Positions 23,101 through 34,889 of a DNA stretch of 64,000 nucleotides are shown piece by piece. The notes under the pieces were generated by a model, which was not told the DNA's origin, ran no database searches, and saw nothing but the letters and a program-made list of their open reading frames with translations. A program made the translations under genes and the position numbers. Location: positions 372,001 to 436,000 of the forward strand of contig KN834763.1 in assembly GCA_000827265.1 (NCBI GenBank), written 5' to 3'. The stretch is from Collybiopsis luxurians FD-317 M1. Taxonomy: Eukaryota; Basidiomycota; Agaricomycetes; Agaricales; Omphalotaceae. Within the stretch, counting starts at the first letter, position 1. The number at the start of each line of letters is the position of its first letter.

Positions 23101-23850
23101 TTGGCAAACTAAATAGCAAACAATGTGGAAACTTAGAACATCGTGTTGAAGTTGCTGTTGGCATGAAGGCTATGATACTAGCAAACATTGCCACCGAGGC
23201 AGATCTTGCAAATGGTACCAGGGGAACTGTCATGGACATCATTTTAGACAGTAGAGAACCTCTTCATCATGAAATCATTGATGGCGCCACTATCTTGAAA
23301 TATCCACCAGCTGCGATCATTTTCAAACCAGATGGGGCTACAGCAATTCGTCTCTGTGATTTTCCAGAAGGAATGTTGCCTATTGTTCCACAACAGGTAA
23401 AATTCCAAGCTCAAATAGGAGAACAAAAACGTAGAACAATTACAAGACGACAGCTTGCTCTTACGCCTGCCTATGCCTTTACTGATTTCAAAGGGCAAGG
23501 ACAGACAATAGAGTATGTCATTGTTGACTTATTTCCTCCACAATACGGAGGAAAATTAGATGCTTTCAGTGCATATGTCTGTTTGTCTCGCAGTCGAGGG
23601 AGAGAAACCATCAGGATATTGCGTGGATTTGATGAAAGAATTTTTTTGAGTCACCCATCAACAACATTGGAAAAGGAAGATGCCAGACTGGATTTGCTAG
23701 AGAATGAAACAACAGCATTATGGCAATGCGGCAGACTATGGGATAAAACAGCATAAAAAGAAAAAAAAGAAAGAAAGAAAAGAAAAATTTATATGGGTAT
23801 TGCTCTTCCATGTTACTAGGTACAATATTACACAAAGAGAAAATTCTATT
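17000..23850 (+). mobile_element. Autonomous Helitron, ends not located
   Basis: The intact RepHel gene defines the element. The expected 5' TC end and the 3' CTRR end with a short hairpin, inserted between A and T, could not be placed. Several CTAG/CTAGG strings follow the stop (for example at 23815) but none has a convincing hairpin. If the divergent gene at 15.2-16.7 kb is cargo, the element would extend left to at least 15.1 kb. Confidence 0.75.
17132..23756 (+). CDS. Helitron RepHel transposase (Rep nickase + PIF1 helicase)
   Basis: Nine exons join in one frame: 17132-17242, 17299-17499, 17551-17727, 17776-17976, 18021-19137, 19191-19262, 19306-21061, 21118-21187, 21240-23756. The stop at 19299 and the frame breaks near 21.1 kb are removed by ordinary short introns; one is GC-AG (gcaagt at 21062). 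In order the protein shows four SAP-like helical repeats (exons 2-5), a Cys-rich DUF6570-like part (CCVCACEVH...VCSECLRDL), the Helitron_like_N region, the HUH nickase motif HLH (codons from 20259), the paired catalytic tyrosines in YVSDY (20757 and 20769), and a PIF1/Pif1-RecD helicase with Walker A GPGGTGKT (22278-22301), Walker B LDECS, motif III CGDFHQFPP and motif VI AYVCLSRSRG. It nicks and unwinds one DNA strand for rolling-circle transposition. All key residues look intact. Confidence 0.9.
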
Positions 23851-23856
23851 GAATGC

Positions 23857-25508
23857 TTTGCGCCATTACTGGATAATTATCCATCTTTACAGTAATGTAT
23901 GCAGTACCATTAACCTTGTCATGATTAGTACTCTTACGCCTCGTAGAGTCATTATAAAACAAATGTTAAAGAAATTTCATCTATTGGCACCTTTTTTGCA
24001 TCTTTATTACTATCTTCTCAGGTAACTGCTGAAATAATAGCAATGTAGTAGACTGACAGCATGTAGGATTTCAAGAATGAGTGTTTCAACCAAGGTTTTA
24101 CCAGGCCCAAGATAGTGGGTTACAGTACAATTGGTAAACTTAGAAGATCAGAATCCAGTTTACACTTGATGAGCTCAAGATACACAACCTCCCAAAGATG
24201 AACCACATTCTCTCCATCTGGAAGAATACCTAAACCACAGGAAGTTGGCCATTTCCTAGAGAGTCTTGGATTTTCTAAGATCACCTGAGCAGTTTGGGTA
24301 ACCAGAGGATCCTAAGCTTCTGGCAATATCCTGGGTGCCCTGAGGTTTCTCTGAAGTATCCCTAGGGTATCTCTGGAGTGGTCCTGGAAAAAGCTAGAAG
24401 AGCCTACAATTTTGGCCAAATCCTGAGCATCCCTGGAGATCTCTGGCATGCCTCAGAAATGTACATGTAATCAAGTTTAGCTATCTCAAAGCATGGCTCA
24501 TTATGAGTGGTTCTGCCAACAGACTTAGGTTTATTACTGATGTGCGAGATTAGTGCTTGTGTGAGATTAGTGTTTTGATTTTTGTTTGATTAGTGATAGT
24601 GAGATTTGAACCTAGTGAAGCGGGTACAAACCTGGACATGAACCTGAGGTTCTTTGTTCGAAAATTTTTTAACTGGACCTGAGGTTCAGGCTCATGGTTC
24701 AGGAAAAAAGAGCAGGCTCATGGACCGAACTGAACTGCAGCAGTGTCTCCGCCTGGATTTTGCCACCCTAGGTACTTGTGTCAGATGTAAAATCAAGTTT
24801 GGCTACTGATTAGAAGTGTATCTTATAAGAAATGTGCATGTTATTTATGGTGATTTTGAATGTCTTACCTTCTTCTGTCAGGCTCATTACAAAGACTGAC
24901 CCAGGTTTTGACCATGACCCAACCCAACCCAACCCTCCCCAACACCATGAATGATCCATCCAACATCTGCCGGCTACTCTTGTAGTGATGAAAACAATGT
25001 CAGCTATTTCATTATGTGCTGAGTTGCTAATGACATATGTTACTCAGCTAGTGGATGGAGCCCTTTGAAATTTGATGAACAATCCATGATTTTACACTAC
25101 TAAGCAGTTATAGGTAACTAGAGTAATGATTTCTGAGGAATTACAGAAAATACTGAGGAAGGCTGCATATCTAAATGCAGATAACTCCGAAACTTCTCTT
25201 CTTCTCAATTTCGAAAATCACGGAACTTTGCATTGGTAGTAAGAAAGAAATGAAGAAAAGATATTGATTCCATAGCCAAGACCATTGTATATATCAGGTA
25301 TTCAATCTATGTATGTTAAGTCAGATTTACTCCTTTCGCATTCCCATGTAACAACAATTCTATCATTAAAGAGGTTGTCAATGATAGTGTTATACCGCAA
25401 AAGGAACGATGGCGCTTGGCCATGGAAAAGCGCTAATTGGAAGGTAAGATAAATCCAGTATCTACCTAATGAGTCCAGCTGTCTTGATGAATTAGCCTAC
25501 AGTATTAG
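23857..25508. other. Intergenic, AT-rich, simple internal repeats
   Basis: No gene is visible. Phrases such as cctgaggttc recur at 24642, 24680 and nearby, and tcctgg/ccctgg/ctctgg runs occur at 24300-24450, suggesting old repeat DNA. The right end of the Helitron should lie near the left border of this stretch. Confidence 0.4.
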
Positions 25509-26950
25509 TTAAGTTTCAGATTGCACCAGAATTGCGAAATCACGAACAAGATGAATGCGAGCTATCTGCTTCTGTATGCTGAGAACCAGTTGAAATAGAA
25601 GTTCAGCAGAGTATGCGTCTACAATACAACATTGTTCATTCGCACTCCGGATTGCCTTGCAACGCAGCAGCGACATCACAGTAAGATAGCTTCGAAATAC
25701 ATAGACCGAGGGGCTTGATGAGTGGCACTCTAAAAATTCTTTATGCATAGCCTGCTCAAATTCTTTCCGTCTGCTGTGAAACTCTTTGTTTATAAATCGT
25801 CGATGAACAAGGAAAGGAAGTAACTTACTGACTCTTTCCTTTCATGCTGGAAAACAATCGGCGTTCAAGTACCCTTGCTGCATCTGGGAAGACACAGTAT
25901 TTCATGTCCTTCTTTGGGCCATTGATTATATCAAACAACAGTGCGACCCAGTTCCCCCCGTAACTGATGCGAAATGAATTCCAAGAAACGTCATCGTTGG
26001 ACAAGCGACGGTTACTGGCAAATGGAATTACAAAACTGAATTCGTCATTGAAGCTTCTATGGTTCAGGATCGAATAAGGTCCATGGAAGGTTAGAGCCAT
26101 TTCAGGAGCAGGAAGAAATGACCCTGTTGGTTCTCCACAATGATCCAGCAACCAACGAAGATGTTGGCGAAGCCCATTTTCCTCAAAAACGGTCCATGGA
26201 GGTTGGGTAGAGAAGTTGGCAGAAAGCCCTATGGTTGTCAAAGGGAATAGCGAATAGCCTGCAGAATGGCTCAAAACGTTCATGGAAGCAGCTAATTGAA
26301 AGTAAAATAGTAGAGAATTGCTTTTGAACACGAAACAGGAACTAACTGGTATTTTGCGTCCTGATAATATCACATATAGGATTTTCAATGCATCCTATGA
26401 GCATCACAGAGCTTTTGTTATGTTTCCATTCTTGGTTAAATCTTGAAAAACACCAACAGCGCTCTGCAGCAGAGGGAGTGATCCCAGCAGATATGTCGTC
26501 CTTTACTTTCGCGATATCTTTGTCCACAGATCGATTTCTTCCGTAGGTTACATATGCGTATCCGATAAGGCGGAACCACTGGACAAATTCGAGAACATTC
26601 GATAAATAACAATACAAGACAAGGTTTCCGCTGGGCTTTTCTCGCGCTACAAATTGAGCAGCCAAAGCATCGGATATTAAAGATCTTGTTTTTGCCTGTA
26701 CCAGTTATCTTCTGTCAAAAAAATTCCAGACAGAACAGAAAGGTCACACCAGCAGTTGTTGGAACTCCAAAAATTCATCAACATGAAAAAATTGCCCTAG
26801 GAAGTGCTCTAAATTGAACGCTTTCTTGTTGTAACGACTGATCATCTGAAAGTAATATTTGCATGACCTGCCAAGCGTACAGTGCTGTCTCCCATCTAGG
26901 TATCGCAGAAGGAAGTCGTCGCAGTCGATAGGCCTAAGGTTCGTTGTCAC
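25509..26950 (-). CDS. F-box-like family protein, paralog B (C-terminally short)
   Basis: Exon 1 (26950 downward) reads TNLRPIDCDDFLLRYLDG...CTLGRSCKYYFQMI, an F-box-like helix set. After an intron (gtgtga to gtacag) comes AKTRSLISDALAAQFVAR, the counterpart of AKTGALLSGEPIDRFWER in paralog A, then WFRLIGYAYV, and in a later exon MNVLSHSAGYSLFPLT, matching MNFLSHRFAYSLFPLS. The last exon gives DAYSAELLFQLVL...IARIHL and then a stop at 25509. The final exon present in A and C (RAIIHVT...RFTW) was not found downstream, so B seems truncated by about 50 residues or has diverged there. The Gly-Ser and Asp positions of the presumed nucleotidyltransferase-like core are missing. Confidence 0.55.
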
Positions 26951-27553
26951 TTAGAGGATTTAACTTTCGAAGAGAAACGTACATCAAGAGTGTAGTCAGC
27001 TCTTCGATAATGTTAGCGGGCATGTTTATGGTTTTCAACACTCTGCGTCTTCTTATGCTAAAGAAAATGAATTTCGAGATTTTCCGAATTAACCATTTCC
27101 ATTGACTAAGATAGAAAATTTGTCCCTGGAAGATAACAAAAAGCGCCTCTTGAATTTCTCCAAAATTTCCTTCCTCTTTTCAGTAACAGGGTCTCGGCTT
27201 TATTACCTGAAACAGATGTACTTCAAATTGAAAACAAACCTTTTTCACACGAAGATTGAATCTGGATCCGTTAAAGTTAAATATTCCACGGAAAGCAACC
27301 GGACAAGAAGGCGTGGCATTTTTATTCAGGTAATAACCGAGCACTTGTTGATTTCGGTTAACAGCCGACCAATTTATTGATTACGGCAGTTATACCACAG
27401 TTTTTCCATTACTTGTTGGCGCCTTAATGTTGCTCGGAAGACTTGTATAGATTGTTGCCTAATACGAAACTCATAAATGATCCTCTAAGTTCATTGAAAA
27501 CCTCACAAGATTTTCTTCTATCCCTGATAGTGAAACAATCTTTCTTCACCTCT
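26951..27553. other. Intergenic spacer
   Basis: A frame at 27102-27380 (Lys-rich, MTKIENLSLEDNKKRLLNFS) is open but shows no motif and no supporting splice structure. I do not call it. Confidence 0.4.
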
Positions 27554-28058
27554 ATGCCTCCGGCCTCCACTTCACTCAATCATCTGCTGCTATCTCCGCC
27601 AACAGGGCCCATAGAATGCCCTGATTGCCGCATCGTTTGGGAGACCGGATTAGACTACCCTGATCATAGCTGTGTTAATACTGAATTGACCAACGGAGAT
27701 GACAAGAGCAGCGTACCACAAGGTTCAGTTTCTTCTGTAACCAGTTAAGTTCACCCAGGAAATTCTACTTCACGTCCTAAACAGAGTTAGAGCAAAGACA
27801 GAATGAAAACAAACAAATCTATCTTGCGTTGCGTTCATTGTTGGAAAGGGACAGTGCTCAAAATCGCGTGTGCATCATTTGTCGGTAAGTCACTGAAATA
27901 TGCTGTTCATGGACTCGTCAAATGATATTTTTAGGATGGACCCGAATCATTACCTATCGATGAACTTGTATTGCTTCAATGCTCGCACACCACAGAAAAC
28001 CATAGTGGATCATTTTGTGACTGAACATCCCACTGTTTGGAAAAATGCAATGCAATAG
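27554..28058 (+). CDS. Small putative zinc-binding protein, unknown
   Basis: Exons 27554-27722, 27785-27884 and 27935-28058 join to exactly 131 codons (130 aa). Two Cys/His groups are visible: IECPDCRIVWETG...DHSC near residue 20 (C-x2-C then H-x2-C), and VCIICRMDPNHYLSM...VDHFVTEHP in the last exon (C-x2-C, then histidines spaced like a loose C2H2 finger). Between them lies a charged helix (ELEQRQNENKQIYLALRSLL). I do not recognise the family; nucleic-acid or protein binding through zinc is a guess. It is convergent with the next gene, with stops 17 bp apart. Confidence 0.5.
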
Positions 28059-28074
28059 GTGTCGAAAAAAGTCT

Positions 28075-28502
28075 TCAGGAGCGAAATGAAGAATCTATTT
28101 CCGATCTGTATATATTCAAATGGAATTCAATAGTCATGACTGAATCTTGTAACTTCTTTTTACTTTCTTCATTTTGATTTGTCGTTGCCACCACAGGGCG
28201 AATGATCAGTTGCACCCTAGTGGATAGACAGTGAGTACCTAATGAGTCGACGTTTTTCACCTTGTTTGCGCTGCTTTCCATTGAGTAAATGTCTACCCAG
28301 AATAGTATTATAAGAAGAGTCAAAACGGTACGAGAAGTTCTAATACTATCATTAACAACACCTGCAGCAACAGCTTCATCAAAATCAATAGATCATGTAC
28401 TAAGGCATGACAGAAGTTGTTACTTTCGTAACCTTGGATCCTCGCAATTGCAAACAGGATCCTAGTCGAAGTGCCGTTTTGTCGGAAAAAGTTCTTCATC
28501 AT
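28075..28502 (-). CDS. Small unknown protein, convergent with 27554 gene
   Basis: The ATG at 28502 starts MMKNFFRQNGTSTRILFAIARIQ. Introns (gtgttgtt to gggtag; gtgaaaaa to ccactag) lead to a last exon ending SVMTIEFHLNIYRSEIDSSF and a TGA at 28075-28077. The three exon pieces are short but all protein-like. No domain is recognised. The splice at the second junction is a best guess. Confidence 0.3.
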
Positions 28503-29925
28503 TTTCTACACTGAGATGTAAGAGGAACTAAAAAATTGCTGCGAAAGACCTCAGTTAAGTCCTCACATGGAAAAAAGTTTGATAGGAGAGGGACCATGGA
28601 AACAAGACAAATCATTCATAAGGATCATTCCTTCATTTCATTTCAGACTTGTAACAACTTCGAAATTTCAAATTATGCTATTGCATTCCATCTAAAATAA
28701 GTAAAGTCATAATCAGTACAGTTTACCATTGGCAATCATTAGCAGTCATTGCATCCAGGTATCTAATCCTTCTGTAGATTGCATCACATATCTGGGCAAT
28801 AACATTGTGTAATGAGGTGGCATAAAACTTATCAAAGCCAAAGTCACTGACTGACTGTTGTGAAAGGATAGAAAAGGTTAAAACAGGGAACGATCAAAAA
28901 ATGCCTAGCAGACCAATGCCTGGTTCCATTGTGAAATTGGTACACTGAACAGCACATGCAGAGACTAGATCTGGCTAAGATGTCATACAGCAAACTGACA
29001 TGCACTGAAATCTGCTATATGGTTGCAACAGATGGAGCAAGTGCTAGGATAGAGGTAGCACAATGGTGAGCTATAAACCAGGGTGAGCCAGTGTTCATCA
29101 AAAAGATTGCGAACTCCTCCTCTTTGTCATCTGTCATTCCTAAATTGCCCCAATCTACATGCATTAAGGTACCTTGAAAGGCTTTCCCATAATGCTATCA
29201 GATATACACTCATACTACACTACACTGAAATTACAGGTGTAGTGATTCAGTTGAATTTAAGTAGAAACTCATCTCGGCAAGTGCACTTTTTGGCTTTTGC
29301 CATGAGGCTAAACCCACTAAAGGAACTTTTGCATCTAAGCTCATACAGTTCCAAACAAGGTAGCACAGTACATAATACCTTACCTAATGACAGTTATACC
29401 TGAGCCGAGGCAGAATTAGGATGAGTATCAGTTAAAGAGAAAAATTGGTAAACAGGGATTTGAAGTGGTTGGAGAGCTGACAGCATTATAAAGATAGGAA
29501 TCCTTATTAATATTGAGGTATCCTATCAGTATTTGCCTGCAACATGGATAGCAACGCACGATTACATTTCATTCTTAACTGTGAAACTCATTTACCTCCA
29601 AATAACATGTAGGCTCAAAGCCACTATCCAAATCCCTTGAAAGTTACAACAAAGGAATGGTGCATACAAGATCCTAATTTTAAGGAGTGGCGCCTTCATG
29701 TAATGGGTGAACACTTACAGAAATAAAATATAGTTATTTTCACACGCCTTCACCATTATCAAACACGTGATTGTATATATAAATATCTCAACACCACGTC
29801 AATTTCATTTGACCATATGAAGGATTACCCACTTTTCAACACAACTTGGGAAAATATCTTGTTTGTAAATTTGTTGGATTGTTCTGGCTGGTACTGAACA
29901 AAACAGATGTAGCGACTTTGGAACA
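28503..29925. other. Intergenic, nothing convincing
   Basis: Open frames here (such as 29083-29403) lack codon-level or motif support. A TATA-like ATATATAAATA at 29775-29785 precedes F-box-like gene C by about 140 bp. Confidence 0.4.
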
Positions 29926-31421
29926 ATGATGCTTAAATATACGACTGCTGCTACTGTGATAGCATTCTCTGTCACCAATCGACGAATCCATACTTTTATC
30001 GACAAATTTTCAAGACGTGCCTTCTCTGCTAGAACATTTATCAAGCCATTTTTCAACTCAGCTGAGTTTCAAACGCTTCAAAATCTTCAGGCATGGCATT
30101 TGTATTGAAATAAATATATGCCACTTATGTGAAAAGAATACAGAATATTTCAGGGGCTTTATTGTCTGGAGAGCCAATTGATCGGTTCTTTCAATGTCTA
30201 GTTTGCACCAGAGAATTAATGTTAATTACAAAAGATGAGACTGAAGATCTTTTTTCCGTCTGGTTAAGAAACATTGGATATCATACTACACCAACTGTTG
30301 AATCAACAGAAGGTGTTGTTGTTGTACCCTCGAATACATCTCACTATTCTGTCCTGATCAGACGCAGCACCCACTTCAAGAGAGGGAACAGATCTATTCA
30401 CTTGATCATTGCATGTGAAAATGCACTGGAGGTTATTCTCAACTTTCCCATCAGTAAGTTCACTGATAACTTTCAAAGCCCATTGTTTATACGACCTACA
30501 TTCAAGCTTTATTTCTTAACTTTTGGACAAGCACTTCTGCATATTCTTTGTATCCAAACAGTTTGAATGGTAGTGAAATTGGAGTTGCCAATAACAGCAA
30601 AAACAAAAGCACAATTGTTGATGTCATACCACGTCGATGTAGATGGGCCATTGGAGATTTACCCAGTGCTCACTCGGTGTTCGCATCTCATGGGCCCTTT
30701 TCTGGGGGATTAATACGATACGTAGGCGACGAAAGATGCTGTGTACGAAACTTAAATGAAACCACAGAACAACTGCATGCTGCAAATGATATCACTGCCA
30801 ATTCTTGGGATATTTTGTATCTTGCATCTTCAACAACATTGCAGTATGAGATATTTAAAGATTCAAAGTCAGGAAAGAGCATTTGTGTGGCCCCTAATGA
30901 GCTTAGGTTTCTTTCTATACATTGTGAATCCATAAGGTGATTTCTTCACTGAAATCCCTTAAACAATGATGGTTTTTTTTCAACAGTCTTTTGTTTTTCA
31001 TATTATTTGTAAGTGATGTCCTTGCAGTCACTAGCTTGTCTCCTTTTTGAGATTCCAAACACAAGAGTGATTGTGAAGCTTGGGATCTTGCTGAGAAGTT
31101 GATTGGTTGTCGCACAACGACAGAATGCACCTTTTCTGCATACACAGGTTGCATGTTGAAGAACCTCTGTAAAAACATTCTTCATGATTACCGTCATGTT
31201 AAAATTGTAAGTGGAAAAACTATATGACCAAAACCCGCTCATGTTCCTTCCAGCATGAGCTCGAAGTACACAGTTTTCCCCCAACTGTGCGAGCAATCAT
31301 TCACGTCACCCCTCAACAAGGAGCTGATATTACCACATATGTTTACAATGACATGCTAGATTTTTTCTTGAAAAAAAGACTAAACATTCGATTTACATGG
31401 GATTATCAAAGAAGAAGATGA
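29926..31421 (+). CDS. F-box-like family protein, paralog C
   Basis: Exons 29926-30090, 30144-30453, 30507-30936, about 31073-31206 and 31250-31421 join in phase. Exon 1 (MMLKYTTAATVIAFSVTNRRI) is F-box-like, and the first intron appears to use a GC donor, as in paralog A. Exon 2 starts NISGALLSGEPIDRFF, nearly identical to A, and contains WLRNIGYH and ACENALEVILNFP. Exon 3 gives LFLNFWTSTSAYSLYP. Exon 4 (FSAYTGCMLKNLC) and exon 5 (VRAIIHVTPQQGADI...LNIRFTW) match the A C-terminus. An apparent frameshift near 30541 vanishes once intron 30454-30506 is removed. It is probably functional; substrate or partner is unknown. The true start could be one exon further upstream (ATG at 29817). Confidence 0.6.
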
Positions 31422-33105
31422 TAAGCATATGCATTACTGAAACATATTGAACCTAGGTGTTCAAAAATGGAAAAGGTCCAAACCGAGCTCCATCACAGAG
31501 TTGACTTAGATTGTATAGCATAACTACATACATTGATTAAATAAATCGAGGCCATATAGAGTCTATGAAAATCTCATTAGGGCATATAAGGGTGAAAAAA
31601 AGGGACCAACAATTTCTCTAGATGTGAGATCTTGTACCCCAGTACTGCTACAGACAAAGCAATAATGATTATTCTCATTGTTCAACCTGTGTTACCATAT
31701 ACAAGAGCATTTTCACTTTTTCCAGTCAAATGGTAAATCTGAAGATTGCAGAAGCAACAAACTGGAATTAATATTATTGCAAAGGTTGAATCAATAACAC
31801 TAACTAATTATCTGGTTAGCAGTCCTTATCTAATCCCTCCTAAAATAATTACCCTGTAAAGCACTGGATTAAAAGCTACAGGTAATTAACTGTTCTTCAC
31901 ACTTCCCTTGTCTGGGCAGCTTTTATACTTCTCAACTATGGATCAGGGGACAGGGGTCAACTTGAACAGGCACCAATCACGATATAAGCACTTCACTTTT
32001 GCTTGTGGTAAGCCCTGGCTTGTAACTGTATATAGTAATATATTATACTTCAATGTACTTCCTTGGCAAGAATTTTCCATCTAAGCTTTCACTGGCTAAA
32101 CCATAGAAAGCATATTGCCTCCTGGTAAGATCCTTCATAAGGGATCTAGCTTGCACACAAACAGACATTCCTTTTGCTTCTGGGTACTCGGTGCATTATC
32201 AACCAGCTGTTGGCAATGGAGTAGAACCGCTCACATATTCCAACTCCGATTACACAGGCTGTCCAGATCCTAGACATTCCATTTCCGGAAAGATAATGAG
32301 GTCAAACAGTAAAAGATGAAGAATAAGTCAAGAAACATTTTGTAACTTGCATTAGCAAAAGCCACAATTCCTGAGAGTCATGATCAGGAACTCAGAACTA
32401 ATCCAGATTTGTGGAGCCATTTACAAACCGTCCATTCTGAATAACCTATTAACAGCTGTTAAAATCTGTGAAATGAGTTACTTGTTATAAGAAGCATTAA
32501 TATGAACTGCAGAACCATCAAATTCCATTCAAAATGGTACAGTATTGGAATGAATCCAGAGATTAATAGAGCCCTGGTATTGACAGAGGTCATATGAAGT
32601 AAAGTAGATCCTATAAACCTTGTGCTTGCATATTCATTTGAGCGAAATATTGATAGTCCACTGTGATCTCTTCAGACTCTGAGGATCCTGAGACCTATTG
32701 ATAAAGATGGTTATTTGGCTTCTTAAAGCATCTGTAAAAAAATGTAAGTAGCAAGATTATTCTTTCCAGGGATGAGGGTCAATCGCAAGCCTGTACTCAC
32801 TTTTGGCTTTTGTTGATACTCTGCATGCCGTGGATGAAAACATGGAACTAGAGGGTACCTGCAACATACCTGAATTGACACCAACCACAGTCGCCAACCC
32901 CTCTTATGCATCTGTTTCTAAACCTTCCAAATCATGTTCAGATCTTGTTCAGTCATCAGTTTCCTCTTCGTTGATTCAAAGATTAACATCTTGAAGCTGT
33001 TCATTTTGGTTATTCTTGTAAGTGCCAGTAGCATTCAATAGATACTGTATGTTAGCTCTTGGATAATGAAGCATTAAGAAGACAAGACAGACTTGAGAAC
33101 TTAGT
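31422..33105. other. Intergenic, AT-rich
   Basis: No gene recognised. A 63-codon open stretch at 32803-32994 (Ser/Thr/Pro-rich, no ATG) has no support. TA-rich runs around 32030-32050 and a purine-pyrimidine mix suggest old non-coding or repeat DNA. Confidence 0.4.
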
Positions 33106-34310
33106 GCTGATCATCTACCCAGTTTCAGTTTGGATAAGCGCGGTACACTCAACTTTCGAGTGGTAAGTACTAATGCATTCGCCATTAACGGTCATACTCG
33201 GCCGTCCGATACTCGAAATCGACTTGCACTGCCGACGCACGTGAATTTCACATGATGGTTCAAGTCACTTTTTGCTCCCGTCATGTTCTCCTGAATTTCA
33301 GAAGCATTTTGCGCGCTAAGTTTGCTGGGATTGGAATGGCTGAGGGTGTATGCCCTTGTTCTGATGTCGAATCTGTTAGGAGATCCCACTGCCCAAGGTA
33401 TTGGCAAACTAGGTAAGTTCTCAAAATATCAATACAGTAGACATTAAGTGGGATAAGTTTCCTCTTTGTTATCATCTAGGGAAGGATTTCTGACAATGTT
33501 ACAAGAGCAGACAGATGTTGAATACAGAATCACATTTGATTGTCTTCGTTACGCTCAAGCTTCGGTGGATCTCTGAATATGGATCTGTCGACGATGCACA
33601 TTTTGCTGTGTATGTATTTATATGTTCTGTTTCCGTTGTTCATCAGTTAACTACTAATCATTCAACATATATTTATCGTATGCAGCTCTCAACAGGAAGG
33701 CAACAAAGCTCTCTTTCCTTCACACACGCACTTCGCCTTGACGTGTCTCGCATATCGAGTCTCATCTTTCACCCTTCTACTTACTGACTTGCCTCTGTTC
33801 CATCATTTGTTTGCCCATTGAATTGACACAGCTTAGGAAATTGTTGCTTCGGTCTACTCTTGGTGAGCTCTTCGATCGAATAACTGGTACCACTAGTCAT
33901 CCCCTCACCGCCGCCGCATCTACTTCATTCAACTCTTCCACAAACTTTAAAAAGACCTACCCTAATGTATTACTCACGCTAAACATCATTCAAGATTCTT
34001 ATGGGTATTTGATCTACGATTTAATCTTCGCCCAGGAACGCTAGCCTAATCTCACGAATACGAACAAGTACCTGGAGGACAATTTCCAACTCCTCGAAAC
34101 TCCTGACAATGATTTTCATGCGCTCTTCGTCAAGGGCGCGGTTAGCACAGTAACTCAGCTATTCACTGCGCTATGGCATTGCACAGGTTAGATTGTCCCC
34201 CTTGCCACTGACAGATATAAACTCACCATCACTGAGCGACATACATTGTTTTGGCCGCTTGATACTGATAGAACGTACTCTGACATTCTTCGCTAGCATG
34301 AATCGCTGAT
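33106..34310 (+). CDS. Intron-dense unknown gene (model incomplete)
   Basis: Several plus-strand pieces connect well. RAKFAGIGMAEGVCPCSDVE...HCPRYWQTR joins across gtaagttc...catctag (about 33413-33479) to EGFLTMLQEQTDVEYRITFD...CLRYAQASVD. Further on, RSTLGELFDRITG...KKTYPN joins across an intron to PNLTNTNKYLEDNFQLLETP...FTALWHC. A last exon could end at TGA near 34308. The link across 33570-33829 is not solved. No domain is known to me. The CPC...HC cysteines are suggestive but too few to call a finger. Confidence 0.35.
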
Positions 34311-34889
34311 AACCGTGATATATTTACACTCTCTAACATTGTCTTTAACTGATGTATCACCATACAGTGTACCGTCAAGCATGACTTAAACTATACGTGA
34401 CGACGACTGAAACTCCTCTGTCAAAATGGGAATCCTCGGCGAAACCGGGATGGATGTCATATCTCTGCTCTGAGCCAGCAGAACAAGCTGAAGTGGTTTC
34501 GCCACGATTCTGCTTCCTGCGCATGCATGGCCAAGCCTGTCGCAGGAGAATGCCCATAGCTCGCGTTGTCCTCTCACATGGAATAAATCCTCGAGAGAAT
34601 TCAATTTTCTGTGAGGTCATTTTGTCCTTTTGGTTGAGTCATACTCTCACTGCTGGTCCGCAATTTCTGACACAATCTCAATGTTTGTGTGTGTTTTTTC
34701 CACTGTTCAACATGGCATTCAAGGAACGAGTGCATATATCACATTACAGTCTTCCTTCACTCACTAGTTTCTGTACCGACATGATCAAAGAATGCAGCTA
34801 CAATGGAAGACATCAACATCTAGCAATTACTTCGTAGACTGAGTCCAGCAAGAGTTGTACTCGTTATATCGCTTCTGACTTCTTTTTCA

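Noticed and set aside
24640..24970. cctgaggttc and aacccaacccaa repeats as telomere-like or satellite DNA
   Set aside because: Copies are few and irregular; they do not form a tandem array.
30454..30550. Frameshift in F-box-like gene C
   Set aside because: Removing the GT-AG intron 30454-30506 brings AYSLYP into frame, matching paralogs A and B.
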